64,000 nucleotides of DNA from Epiperipatus broadwayi (taxonomy: Eukaryota; Onychophora; Udeonychophora; Euonychophora; Peripatidae), in NCBI GenBank assembly GCA_028023455.1, contig JAQFVV010006452.1, positions 178,501 to 242,500 on the forward strand, written 5' to 3'. A program made the translations under genes and the position numbers. This document shows, piece after piece, positions 35,576 through 45,489 of this stretch; the stretch's first letter is position 1, and each line of letters begins with the position of its first letter. A model generated the notes under the pieces. It had not been told where the DNA came from. It searched no databases and worked only from the letters and a program-made list of their open reading frames with translations.

Positions 35576-36401
35576 TATTTGCTTTCTAAAATAAAATATG
35601 GCTCCATCTCTGAGAGAAATAGCTATTATTTACCTTTTCACTGTGACATATTGTATCCATCACATATTAAAGTGGGATTTCCATCACTGGCAGATGTTTC
35701 TTGTATTTTCACATTAAAATATTTTTTTTTCATTTTGCAATTTATTGGAAATTTTATTTTCAGATTGCATATACCTGATGTATATATAAACATATTTGGG
35801 GATCAAATAAGTTTGAATACATTACTACAGTTTACATTTAAAAAAAATATTTTAATAACTTATAAATAATGCCCTTTCTCTGTTATTCCTGTCAATTAAA
35901 AGATAGCCATGTTTATCTAATCCTCTAGTTCTTAAAATGGTAAATGAACACAGATTCAATGTTATGAAAATGAGAAATCTTTTTTATAATAATATCTTTT
36001 GTAACTACTAATTAAGACAGATTACAATTTCTAATAATAACCAGGTGAAAAGCTAATAATTTTAACAAATCCATAAATAAATCAAGGTTGCTAAATACAT
36101 AATATTTACAATACGTAAGCTTATATATGAAGCTAGTAATTTCCAACTTATAATGGCCATTTTGTATGATCCTTAAAGTTTTAATCATAAATGAACCTAA
36201 CATCAGTATTATAAAGTGATTTTTGTAATTATTAATTAAGATAGCACTTTTAGTGTAAAAGAACAAACCAGAAAAACTAATAATTGGTATATGTTCATAA
36301 ATATGTTTATATATTTCAAATGTTAAATATTTAATAGATATGATTTATATACAGACTTAATAAAATGATTATATATATATATATATGCGTGTGTGTGTGT
36401 G
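35576..36401. other. AT-rich sequence, no gene seen
   Basis: Frames at 35,579-35,869 and 36,012-36,266 have no domain and the base composition of their surroundings. A TA/TG microsatellite ends the stretch (36,370-36,404). Two stretches near 36,000-36,050 and 36,235-36,280 repeat the phrase TAATTAAGA...ACCAG. Confidence 0.45.
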
Positions 36402-36645
36402 TGTGAATTCATAGTATGACTTCCAGGAGCTTCTGTGTAATAAAAATATAATAGCGAAATAGGTGATGTTTCAATACAATAACAAGTACTTTCCTCAGAG
36501 TTTCTTCTTTCTCAAATCATAAAAATGTGTGGTGAAAAAGAAGAATCTCTGAGGAAAGTACTTGTTATTTGTACTGAAACATCAGCTATTTAACTACTAT
36601 ATTTTTATTACATGGAAGATTCTGGATGTAATACTATGAATTCAT
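36402..36645. repeat. Foldback element with opposed hammerhead-like motifs
   Basis: Arms GAATTCATAGTAT and ATACTATGAATTC bound an imperfect palindrome. Each arm carries CTGAGGA, A, stem AGTAC/GTACT (plus, 36,548-36,575) or AGTAC/GTATT (minus, 36,461-36,502), GAAAC and ATC. Core and stem II match a hammerhead; stem I pairs only two bases next to the core, so activity is doubtful. Confidence 0.5.
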
Positions 36646-37258
36646 CTTTATCTATGAGAATATTACAATTAACATTAGTAAGCTTTACAGGAAAGATTTG
36701 TTATGGAATGAAAGTATTTTGAAAAAATGTGAAACGGAAATCAGTTTGTGATCTTCAATTTTTAATTAATTGTAAAAGAAGTGGACTATTTCCTAACTGT
36801 TGCAAATTCTCCTTTCATATGCAGATGAACGAAATTGATCCACTTGATATTTTAACTGCAAGGAAAAAGTTAGATTTTTTAGATAAAAAAATTATTACAA
36901 CTCTGCCTTTTATTAAGTAATACTATTTATACAATATTGTGGTCAATTTGTGATAAGAATCACTGATTTTAGAGTCACTAAAGAAAAAGAATTTAATGTC
37001 AAAGACAAAAAAATAATAACCTGGGTATATTTGAAAGGATATGTGATTGGTTGGAAACAGTAATGTTACAAAAAACAATATGGAGAAACATACATTTTTG
37101 ATCAAGATGTTGAAGAAATAAGTAGCAGCAGTTTTTCCTGATTCCACCATTAAAGAAAACAGAAGAAGCAGTTCAGTTGTGAAAAGAACAAAGAGATATA
37201 GTTTTATAGTTTGAAGATAGATACTCATATCATTACAAGTTTAAAAAAATCATTTTAC
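36646..37258. other. AT-rich sequence, no gene seen
   Basis: Frames at 36,729-36,920 and 36,923-37,228 lack recognisable domains. Confidence 0.45.
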
Positions 37259-37547
37259 AAATGGACTTGAGACAATAATACAGATTTTAAACTTCTCCCT
37301 CGATAATTTAATATACAAATTAAAAAAAAGTGTATGCAACACTTGAAAGAGAAGCTATACCGATTCCAAAAATTGTTGTGCACTAAGTGCTTTCGAGGCC
37401 ATTTGCCTCATATTCATACCACTATGAATATGAGGCAAATGGCCTCGAAAGCGCTTGGTGCATAAGAATTTTTGGAATCGGTATAGCTTCTCTTTCAAGT
37501 GTTTCATACGCTTTTTTTTTTTAATTTGTATATTAAATGGACTTGAG
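37259..37547. mobile_element. Palindromic element with 13-bp target duplication
   Basis: AAATGGACTTGAG at 37,259-37,271 and 37,535-37,547 flanks 37,272-37,534. Inside, arms of about 115 bp (from AATTTAATATACAAATT inward) meet at CCAC near 37,416. Each arm has the PLE-type hammerhead-like motif, so this is a mini foldback built from a PLE terminal region. Confidence 0.8.
37416..37464 (+). ncRNA. Hammerhead-like fold, PLE type
   Basis: CACT, A, TGAATA, T, stem II GAGGC/GCCTC with loop AAATG, GAAA, GCGC, TT, GGTG. CACT/GGTG starts stem I, AGCGCT is self-complementary (stem III). Positions 3 and 8 are A and U. The mirror copy (37,372-37,418, minus) has the same core and stem II but poorer stem I. 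Confidence 0.55.
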
Positions 37548-37935
37548 GAAACTATATGTTAGACTTCAGCAAAAAACCGAGCATCACCAAACCTTATTTT
37601 AAAACCTGTTCACTAAATAAACTTTAGAATAGCCTTAAAATAATCTGCAACACTTTGTCTCCAAACAAAACTATGATGGCATTTTTTTCTGTGTTTGTGT
37701 GACATAGGTAATACATTAAAAATAGATAAATTCATTATAATTCAAACCTAACTTGAAATCTTTGCATGTGAAAATATACTAGTAAAATAATATAGGCGCT
37801 ATTGCACCTGAACGCAAAGCTACTTTATACTTAAAACAAAATAAAATTATACTATTCTGCAAGCGCTTTCAAGAGATGTGCTATCATCTTCATAGCTCTA
37901 AGTGAACTAATTATATGCAATTATGAAAAGGACAC

Positions 37936-38083
37936 CAGTGAGAACCTCAAGATGTCAGCCTGGTTTGCAAAGAAAGGCATGATGTAAAGATAAAAGTGAA
38001 GGAGGCCTGCTTCACAGTGATGGATTGCAATGCCATCAACCACAAGGACACATGCTTCACGATCTCAAAAAAATGGAGCAATT
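37936..38083 (+). pseudogene. PLE C-terminal tail remnant
   Basis: An open run of 48 codons reads EPQDVSLVCKERHDVKIK and continues with EACFTVMDCNAINHKDTC and FTISKKWSN before TAA. This matches the tail blocks at 1.3, 3.6, 40.6 and 49.3 kb (EACFI...AIN-K-CF-ISRKW), and is uncommonly well kept given that the RT and endonuclease are gone. Codons here are less AT-rich than the surroundings. It probably acts only as sequence needed in cis, if at all. Confidence 0.75.
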
Positions 38084-38119
38084 AACCTTTGAACTTTGCA
38101 TAATTACATATAATTACTT

Positions 38120-38170
38120 CATTTAGAGCTATGAAGATGAGCACATCTCTTGAAAGTGCTTGCAGAGTAA
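38120..38170 (+). ncRNA. Degraded hammerhead-like motif, PLE type
   Basis: ATGAAGA, T, GAG/CTC stem II, then TTGAAAGTGCTT. Position 3 is A while 8 is G, so that core pair is lost and stem I does not form well. Probably inactive. Mirror copy at about 37,862-37,915 minus. Confidence 0.35.
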
Positions 38171-38250
38171 TATAATTTTATTTTGTTTTAAAGTATAAAA
38201 TAGCTTTGTGTTCAGGTGCAATAGTGCCTATATTAGTTTACAAATAAATT

Positions 38251-39004
38251 TATTATGTGTTTTAGCCTGATCTGCAAATTAATAGATATATTCTTAGCAT
38301 GATTTGAAAATTACTACATTGGAGAACATGCTTAAATTCATTATGTGTTAGTCCAACTTGCAAAAATGAATTGATTCATCCTGTGTTAAATCTTACAATA
38401 CTTTATTGTAACAATGGATAAATTTAATGATATACATTACACTGAAAATATGTATTAATAAAGAAACTACAAAAAAGCAACATGAAAAAACCTAAAAATT
38501 ACCACTACTATAAAAGGACTTAAAAGGAAACAAAATCATAACAATCCAAAATATTGAAATGAGCACATTATATTTACATTTACAGATAAGTTTAAATAAA
38601 TAATAATTATTGGTAATTAATAATTTAATTTATTTTGCCATTAAAACATATTTTTTCACATCTTTGTATTATTTTCCCTCCAAAACATAGAGAGTTAAAA
38701 TGTTGCTTTATAATTTTAATTCTTCAAAAGGAAAATAATTCTGTTTAAAGTTACTATTGGTTAATTGAATTAGTAAGACACAAACAACTAGTTAATTACA
38801 TATTATATAAAATTACAATTAGTTGTTAAAATATATAAAATTTAGAATTGTCACATTATCTTTTTTTTAATTTTTTTAATTAATTTATTAGTGAAGTTAT
38901 TAAACCTTTGTTAAAAATAATAGTTTTAATGTCTTTGTTCCTCTCTTTGTCTGCTTAATGAATTGACAGAGTGTGTGATTTGATTTTATATATAAAGTTT
39001 GAAA
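38251..39004. other. AT-rich sequence, no gene seen
   Basis: Nothing recognisable. Confidence 0.5.
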
Positions 39005-39029
39005 AATAAGCTCTTAACAAGCTTTGCAG

Positions 39030-39090
39030 AATATCCCCAATCCCAGACCAGTTTCTGCTACTGACGGCTTCAGTGAGGTGCTAGGATATG
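39030..39090 (-). ncRNA. Type I hammerhead, family C minus copy
   Basis: ATATCC, TAGC, ACCTCA, CTGA-AGCC..., GAAAC, TGG, TC, TGGGAT, TGG, GGATAT. Stem I upper and lower parts form, with one C-A mismatch below. The CUGANGA core has lost bases between CTGA and AGCC, so it is damaged. Confidence 0.6.
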
Positions 39091-39412
39091 CAAGCATTAG
39101 ATTAAAAATACCAGGACAAGTCGGATACTTTATCTAATGTATAACTATTAAGTAGAAAATCTGAAATTTTCAGACATTCTTATGTCTTCCAATCCAGCTA
39201 TCTAAATTAAATCGCTATCGGGGACTGAACTAAGTTCAGATACACCATATATTAATAGCTTTAGCAATATAAAATTGCCAAACCTTAATAACAAAAAATA
39301 AAATTACAAAAAAAAAATCAAGTCAGATGTCACATGATCTAATTTAGTAACCTTTTATTTACAAATGTTATATATAGAGCTCGCTTGTCCTAGTATTTTT
39401 AAACTAATGCTT

Positions 39413-39475
39413 GAATATCATAGCACCTCACTGATGCCACCAGTAGAAGATACTGGTCTGGGGTTGGTGATATTC
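39413..39475 (+). ncRNA. Type I hammerhead, family C plus copy
   Basis: GAATATCA, TAGC, ACCTCA, CTGATG-CC..., GATAC, TGG, TC, TGGGGT, TGG, TGATATTC. Stem I is 6 bp plus 8 bp around an internal loop. The GAAA is mutated to GATA and A9 is missing, so this copy is likely dead; together the two copies outline an intact ancestor. Confidence 0.62.
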
Positions 39476-39559
39476 TGCAAAGCTTGTTAAGCACTTATTT
39501 TGCAATCTCATAATCATCATAGTAAATGGGTTGAATGAATATGGTGGAATATGTATGCA

Positions 39560-39735
39560 ACAAATATTTAAAGCTATGCAAAGTGGATTCAAAAATCCAT
39601 TTTTGGAGAGGGAAAAATGTGCTTCCTTTCAGTTTATATCATAGGTGTTGTAAGCTATAAGATATGCTTCTTTGATTTTATGTTTAGAGTCATGGCATTC
39701 TATGCATGCAATGGAAGCAGAAGACAGTTCAAACA
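39560..39735 (-). pseudogene. PLE C-terminal tail, inverted stub
   Basis: Minus strand: HMFELSSASIACIECHDSKH, then KIKEAYLIAYNTYDIN and a decayed end. It is the tail of the same lineage as the plus copy starting at 39,736, placed head to head with it, as at 1.3-3.6 kb. Confidence 0.72.
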
Positions 39736-40680
39736 TATGACTGGTAGAGTCCTATCCAGAATATACTTAAACCACTTTGAAAATAAACTTCTTCCTAAGT
39801 ACTTCAGTATCACTCCCAATCTTATTTATACCCATTACATTGGTGATGAGTTTGTCATTCAACCTGAATCATTCTTCATCAATATTCATTCAGATCTCCA
39901 GGAATATTCCTCTCCATTATCCACTATTACTTGAGAAGACTTACACAATTTTAACTTAAATATTTGGACATCTGCATACAATGAGGTGCAATTCAACTAA
40001 ACTATACTATGTGTATTAAACTTTTGAAAGTCAGAGGCTTCATACATCCTAAGTCAAACTCTCCATGCACATGCAAATTTGCAGGTCTTTCATCATTTCT
40101 TTTTCATAATTATCACTTAGGTAAATTTGAAGCCTCTCACAAACCTAACATCAAACAATATTTAAAAAACTTTATTAATATTGAATTGAAATACAGCCAT
40201 TTTACAAAAAAGATAAAACAATTTTACCAGAAGCTAAATATCAACTTTCCCAAAGATAACATGTCATGGCTTTTTTATTCACATATTCATTCATCAACTA
40301 AAAGCATTATTAAAATTTTCTCTCCTTCTTTCGAGCTAAGTTTTCATCTCCCCATTTAACCAATAGATTAATTAATAATTCAAAAACTGCCTAACCTCTA
40401 ATCAGACTCCTCACACAATGTACAAGATTCTATGCTTTTAAACCTGTCTTTCAGCACTATTACTTATACAAAAGAGCTCTTAATAAACCTGAATACAATT
40501 TCAGCTTTTTAGAACACCAAAGATCCATCAGTCACATGCTTGAACCAACTTTTGCTTCCATACATTTATAGAATTCCATGTCCCTAAATGTAAAATCAAA
40601 AAAGCATGGCTTATAGTTATTAACACTTATGCTATAAACCAGAAAGATGTATGTTTTTCCTCTCCAAAATGGTCTTTCTA
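39736..40680 (+). pseudogene. Penelope-like element: RT end, linker, GIY-YIG remnant
   Basis: From 39,760 the RT palm reads SRIYLNHFENKLLPKYF, then the catalytic block THYIGDEFVIQPE where YIGD replaces YVDD, so one catalytic aspartate is lost. NIHSDLQEYSSPLS follows, then a frameshift, LLKVRGFIHPKSNSPCTCKF (40,020 on) through a 116-residue open stretch of thumb and linker (40,009-40,359). The GIY-YIG core is unreadable; HYYLYKRALNKPEYN (about 40,455-40,500) and the tail INQKDVCF (about 40,640) mark its end. Related to, but clearly diverged from, the 1.3-3.6 kb copies. Confidence 0.82.
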
Positions 40681-40745
40681 ATTTACTTTGCATATATTTA
40701 AATATTTGATGCATAAATATATCACCATGCTCACACAACCAATTT

Positions 40746-40795
40746 GCTATGATTATGAGAAGATAAAACTTTTGAAAGTGCTCAGCCAATTAATA
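40746..40795 (+). ncRNA. Hammerhead-like fold, PLE terminal region
   Basis: AATT, T, GCT, A, TGATTA, TG, AGAAG/CTTTT stem II, GAAA, GTGC, TC, AGC, C, AATT. Stem I is 3 bp, a 1x1 mismatch and 4 bp. Positions 3 and 8 are A and U. About 65 nt past the end of the PLE coding remnant. Confidence 0.55.
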
Positions 40796-41290
40796 CTATA
40801 ATATGTACTTAGTTTCACCATTGTCTGCATTTTAGCATATTTAGAAATATGGTTAATATTATAGCTATTTGTAACACTAAAATATGTGTATGCAGATAAA
40901 ATTTTGAAAACTGTTTTTTTATTATGTCATCATTGACTAGATGATATGTGTGTATGTATATACAGTTGATGGAATTCAAATTTATTTAAATTACAATGTT
41001 AATTAGTTAGATTAGAGTGTCCATTTCTTGGAGAAGGTGAAAATGAATCATTGTGAATGATAGTATTATTGTTGTTGTATATATAGCGTGCTTATCTGAT
41101 TTTCATCTTTGAGTCATTTCTTTCTATGTATTGAATGGTTGTAGAAGAATAAATAAATTAATGTCCTGACATCTTTTGGTGTTCCAGGAAGATAGAGCTA
41201 GGTGCTGGTTGTCTGAGGCAATTGAGGCTGTGTAAGGCATGTAGATAAGAATGAGTGAGTTTATATTCTCATTTCTCCATTATTTTCCAA

Positions 41291-41340
41291 CATTATCTTG
41301 CTATAAATATGAGAATGTCATAAGTTCTCAAAAGTGCTCA
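41291..41340 (+). ncRNA. Hammerhead-like fold, solo PLE terminal region
   Basis: TTAT, CTT, GCT, A, TAAATA, T, GAGAA/TTCTC stem II, AAAA (G12 lost), GTGC, TC, AGC, CAT, ATAA. Stem I still pairs on both sides of an internal loop. G5 and G12 are mutated, so it is inactive, but A and U are kept at 3 and 8. Confidence 0.5.
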
Positions 41341-41399
41341 GCCATATAATTTTTATAGAATTAATAAACTTCCCTATTAACATGTATAAGCACATATAT

Positions 41400-42560
41400 T
41401 ACATCATTACATTTTATATATGAGAAGTATAAGCTGTTAACTCTTCATTAAATATTTTTATTAAATATAATATTTCTAATAAATTTATGATTATAATCTA
41501 ACTCAGTATAGTCAGAAGCAAATTGACTCCTCTGAATATAACTTTTATTTTCAAAATTATTAAGCCTATTCTTATAACAAAAATTCAATAAGGTTTTTCA
41601 TGAGTAAAATTGATAACTATCTGGCCATATCATTTTCCCTAAATTTTTTGTTAAGTGACTATAAAATAAAACATTATCAACTTTATGAACAATCAAATCT
41701 AGAAATGTTATCTTAATAAATACAAGAATACCCCCCATTCAATAATAAATTTAATATTAAAATAAAAAGCATTTTAACCTATCAAATTTTCTTCAATTTA
41801 ACAAACAAACAATCATCAACATACCTAATAAATAATTTTAAAGAAATAGAAAGATTATTAATAAAACTTCTCTTTAAAAAACTCAACATAAACAGAGTAC
41901 ATTAAAGAAGAAATAACATAACCAATAACCTATCCTTTTTTAATTTTCTGAAATCCATCATTACATTCAAAATACATAGAATCTTTAATAACAATAGAAA
42001 ATTATGAAACCTTAATCTTATCTGCAGAAAAATATTCATGTTTTTCAAACAGTATGAAACACTCAAATGCTTCTTATCCTATTAACTGATAGGTACATGT
42101 TTTCTATATTTAAACTGTCATAAACACAATTATTTTTTAAAACAAATCTATTAATTTTTTCATATGCATCAAAACCAGAAGATACACAAAATTGACTTAA
42201 ATGTATGTAATTTTTTAAAAACTTTATAAGAAATTTTGAAATTTCACCAATTAATCCCCTTTGTAAAATCAAAATTACACCTTAAATGAAAATTATCTTT
42301 ATGAGATTATAAATTTAAATAAACCTTAGGAGTATACTAGAATAACAATTTAAATAAGTAGATCTAACTAAAAAAAATTTCTTTCTATAATTTTTATAAT
42401 ATTCAATTAACTTAGATTTGATTTTCTTACCAGGATCAGAATTTAAAATAGAATACTTCCCTTTATTTAATTCTAAAGAAACTTTATTTTTAAAATCACA
42501 ATTATTTAACAATGCAAAATAGCCACCTTTGTTGTATGTTTTTGTTGAATCTCACATGAA
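41400..42560 (-). pseudogene. Penelope-like element RT remnant, third lineage
   Basis: Read on the minus strand from 42,560: GGYFALLNNCDFKNK and KYSILNSDPGKKIKSKLIEY (N-terminal RT block, open from 42,512), a PKVYLNL-SHKDNF block (about 42,310; family form PKIHK), ISKFLIKFLKNYIHLSQFC (42,185-42,240), then stops, and the catalytic FIRYVDDCLFVKLKK with YVDD at 41,812-41,823. ITFLDLIVHKVDN (about 41,690) follows, the FLDL block. Many stops and frameshifts. The endonuclease is not legible on this strand. Distinct in sequence from the other PLEs here. Confidence 0.75.
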
Positions 42561-42583
42561 ATAACCTTTACTTTTTAAATTTA

Positions 42584-42608
42584 TATATTTATTTATTTAT
42601 TTATTTAC
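42584..42608. repeat. (TTTA)n microsatellite
   Basis: Six TTTA units between the opposed PLE halves. Confidence 0.9.
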
Positions 42609-42639
42609 ATTTTATGAAGTTAAATTTTTATAAAAATGA

Positions 42640-45010
42640 TGTCTTCAAGCATAAATCTTTATTTAAACTAAAAAATAAATATAAAAAAAATGTTTTCCCA
42701 AAATCTGATAAAGGCAATATATTGGTTATAATAAATAAAAAAAAGAATATATTGAGAAAATGAATGCAATATAAAAAAAAAAGTTTTTGTAAAATTAAAA
42801 AAGATGGCATTAAATGAATAAACAAAAAGATGTATAAATTAATAAAATGAAAGTATAATAAACATTAGATTGTTAAGAAACTTTTGCATACTTAGGAAGT
42901 ACCGATTGGGTTTCAACAAAAATTTATGGAGCATCAAAAGTATAAATTTATTTCCAGCCAATCACAACTTATCACTAATAGACATTTGGGTTGATATAAT
43001 GGTGTTGCCATCTCTTCAAGTTTTCTTCATTATTTTGTGATCATGTACAATACTATTGCCAATTAACATTTTTGTGTGATAGAAATTGGAAGTAAAATTA
43101 TTTTTTAAAAAATAGGTAAGAAGTCTGAATTGTGGAAACCTTGTATAGATATGTGCAAATTTCAAACTCAACCAAAGCTAACAATATCCTGATTGGTCAC
43201 ATCATAATACAAATAAACTTAAAGCACCATGGATTGGTGCATTATTTGGTGTCAAGCTTTTGAAACCATGCTTTTTTCTTTTACTATTTTGGAAAGAAAA
43301 TTGTAATTTTCAGTTATTTATTTACATAATTAGGTTTATTTATGCAATGTATTTGGAAAAGATTTATATTAAACCAAAAATATACATTATTACAATTAGA
43401 TTTTATTTGATAAAATTTGTTTTTAAGAAGACAAGTTATAAAAACCATAATTATGATGAAGCAGACATACTAATTATTGATAAAAAAAATTGCTTTTATA
43501 AATGCAAATGAATAAATTTTTTTGTAATAATAAGTATAATTTTGAATTTTAAAACATATTTTCTTCTTTTATGATGTCTCAAATGTAATATATTTCTACT
43601 TTAAAAATGCAATTCAAATAAGAAATATTTTCTTCAGTAATTTTCATGAATAATGAGATTACAATCCACTATAAACATAGTGGTTGTTACTGATTAATTT
43701 ATTTTATTTTTTTTGATATTTTGCAATGTTCTCATATTAATGTTTAGAATATATTTCATTTGTTAACTTATATTTGTAATAAATTATGTAAATATTATCA
43801 AAATATTATATGGAATAAAGGTATAATTGTAAAACTAAAATGTTGCAAATATGGCTGAAATTGCCGTTAGTTCTTTTTTAAAAAAGAAGTAGTTAATAAT
43901 GAATGTGTTAAAGCAGAAATACTATTAAGATTAATTATAAGACAATTCTTACATCAAAACCAATAAAGTTTGATAAGAGAAATTAAAAGAAAATGGTTAA
44001 ACATAATGGTTATAATTTAACTCTATTAAAATTACATGCCAATGCAAACTAATTTTTTTGTAGAAAAGCTGTTGAATTAGCGTTTAATAGATATGTAAAT
44101 GATAAAAACAAAAAATAAAAAAAACCTACAAATCAATTAATAGAAATTATAGAAATTAGTTATAATAAAATCACATCGGAAATTAATTGAGATTATTACA
44201 AACACACACACAAAATATATTAATTGAAGGAATACTAAGTAGATAGCTAATCACTATATACATGGAAAACTAAGAGAATTAATGAAGAATAATAAAAGTG
44301 CTATAGTTTTTATAGTATGATTTGTTGAAGACTATCTATTAATTTTTCTAAAAAGACATGGCAAATAGATTGTTTTTCTTTTTCTTGAAGATGTTAATAA
44401 ATTAGTAATAAATATAAAATTTAAAATAGAAAATAAAATAAAATAAATTGGCATATTCAAATATTATGTTAATTAAATCATATATAAAAGACAAACGTAA
44501 AATAGAAATATGTATATACAAAAAAACTAATATTGATAATAATGTAACTAATTAATATTTGAATATAGCACAACATACAAACTTAATTTTATAAATGGGC
44601 TAATAATTGTTCAATTATAGAAAACTATAGTAAACAAATGGACTTAATAATTAAAGTAGATTATAAAAATAAGACATAATTATTGAAGTTAAAATTAATA
44701 ATGTATAAAAATAAAATGATATATTTTAAAAAATATAAATTAAAATGCATAACAACAACACTAAAGCAAGAAATAAACTAAAATACAATTAGGCAATATG
44801 GAAAATTGCACAAATGTAGTATATAAAATAAAATATAAAAATGCCAGACAAAAAATATCAAATGTAATTATGCAGGGAACATAAATTCTATTTATAAAAG
44901 ACTAATCCAACATAAGCATACTTTTGAAAAAAAAAGCATAAATGATTGAACATTCTAAAAATTAAAAAGAATGAAAGAGTAAAAAAACTATCATAAATAA
45001 AAATAGAACC
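42640..45010 (+). pseudogene. Penelope-like element remnant, plus half, heavily decayed
   Basis: Two legible blocks bound it: NVFPKSDKGNILVIINK (42,690-42,745; the PADKGNA-V block that begins PLE RTs) and NVVYKIKYKNA, then RLIQHKHTF-like reading (44,815-44,940), a GIY-YIG domain. Between them about 2 kb of A-rich sequence with phrases such as RKAVELAFNRYVNDK (44,060) that I cannot place. It is head to head with the minus RT at 41.4-42.56 kb. Boundaries are uncertain. Confidence 0.5.
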
Positions 45011-45116
45011 TTAAGTTGAAATAACAATATAGGATGGAAGACATTGCTTCTATAAAAATTTACGTTTATAAAACTTAAACAAAACTAAATATACAAATTT
45101 AGAAAGTAAAGTAAGT

Positions 45117-45400
45117 AATTGTATTTTTATATTGGATTATTTCCATCATCTTATATGTGTATTGAATGTCTTTAGAAAAATTTAACTTTATTTAAATATT
45201 CCAAATACCTCTCAAAATGTTGTGCATATACTAGCCTGTTGATGTGCTATTACTAACAGTTGAATGTATTTGGAATATTTAAATAAAGTTAATTTTTTCT
45301 AATGACATTCAATACACATATTAGATGATGAAAATAGTCCAATATAAAACTACAACAAGAACACCATCATCACAAATCTTCAGGAAAACTCTAAAGTAAG
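45117..45400. repeat. Foldback element
   Basis: ATTGGATTATTTCCATCATC to CCAAATAC and its reverse complement (GTATTTGG to AATAGTCCAAT) flank a 58-bp loop. The right end continues with CACCATCATCACAAATCTTC, also found at 20.1 kb. No hammerhead core. Confidence 0.75.
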
Positions 45401-45489
45401 TAATAATTGCAAAAAATAATCCCAGAGGTCAGTAGTATATAAAGTAAGTTTTATGGGACACTTATGCAGTGGATTAGGATTTTAAATTA

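Larger units (their letters stand above)
37786..38250 (+). mobile_element. Minimal Penelope-like element with inverted flanks
   Basis: Left arm 37,790-37,920 and right arm 38,104-38,245 are reverse complements (TAGGCGCTATTGCACCTGAA and complement at the outer ends). They enclose only the last about 50 codons of a PLE. The element therefore looks like a non-autonomous unit of about 460 bp. Each arm carries a PLE-type motif GCTATGAAGATGA...CTCTTGAAAGYGCTTGC. Confidence 0.78.
39005..39499. mobile_element. Family C retrozyme-like inverted pair
   Basis: Ends AATAAGCTCTTAACAAGC and CTTGTTAAGCACTTATT are reverse complements. A minus half (39,005-about 39,150) and plus half (about 39,190-39,499) each hold a hammerhead. 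The plus half has the shared palindrome CTGAACTAAGTTCAG (39,225-39,239) followed by CACCATAT. Sequence otherwise differs from families A and B, but the design is the same. Confidence 0.78.

Noticed and set aside
40532-40789. 85-residue minus-strand frame
   Set aside because: Antisense to the PLE tail, whose plus-strand reading carries the conserved blocks.
43260-43511. 83-residue plus frame as a gene
   Set aside because: Lies within the decayed PLE tract, and no motif can be recognised.
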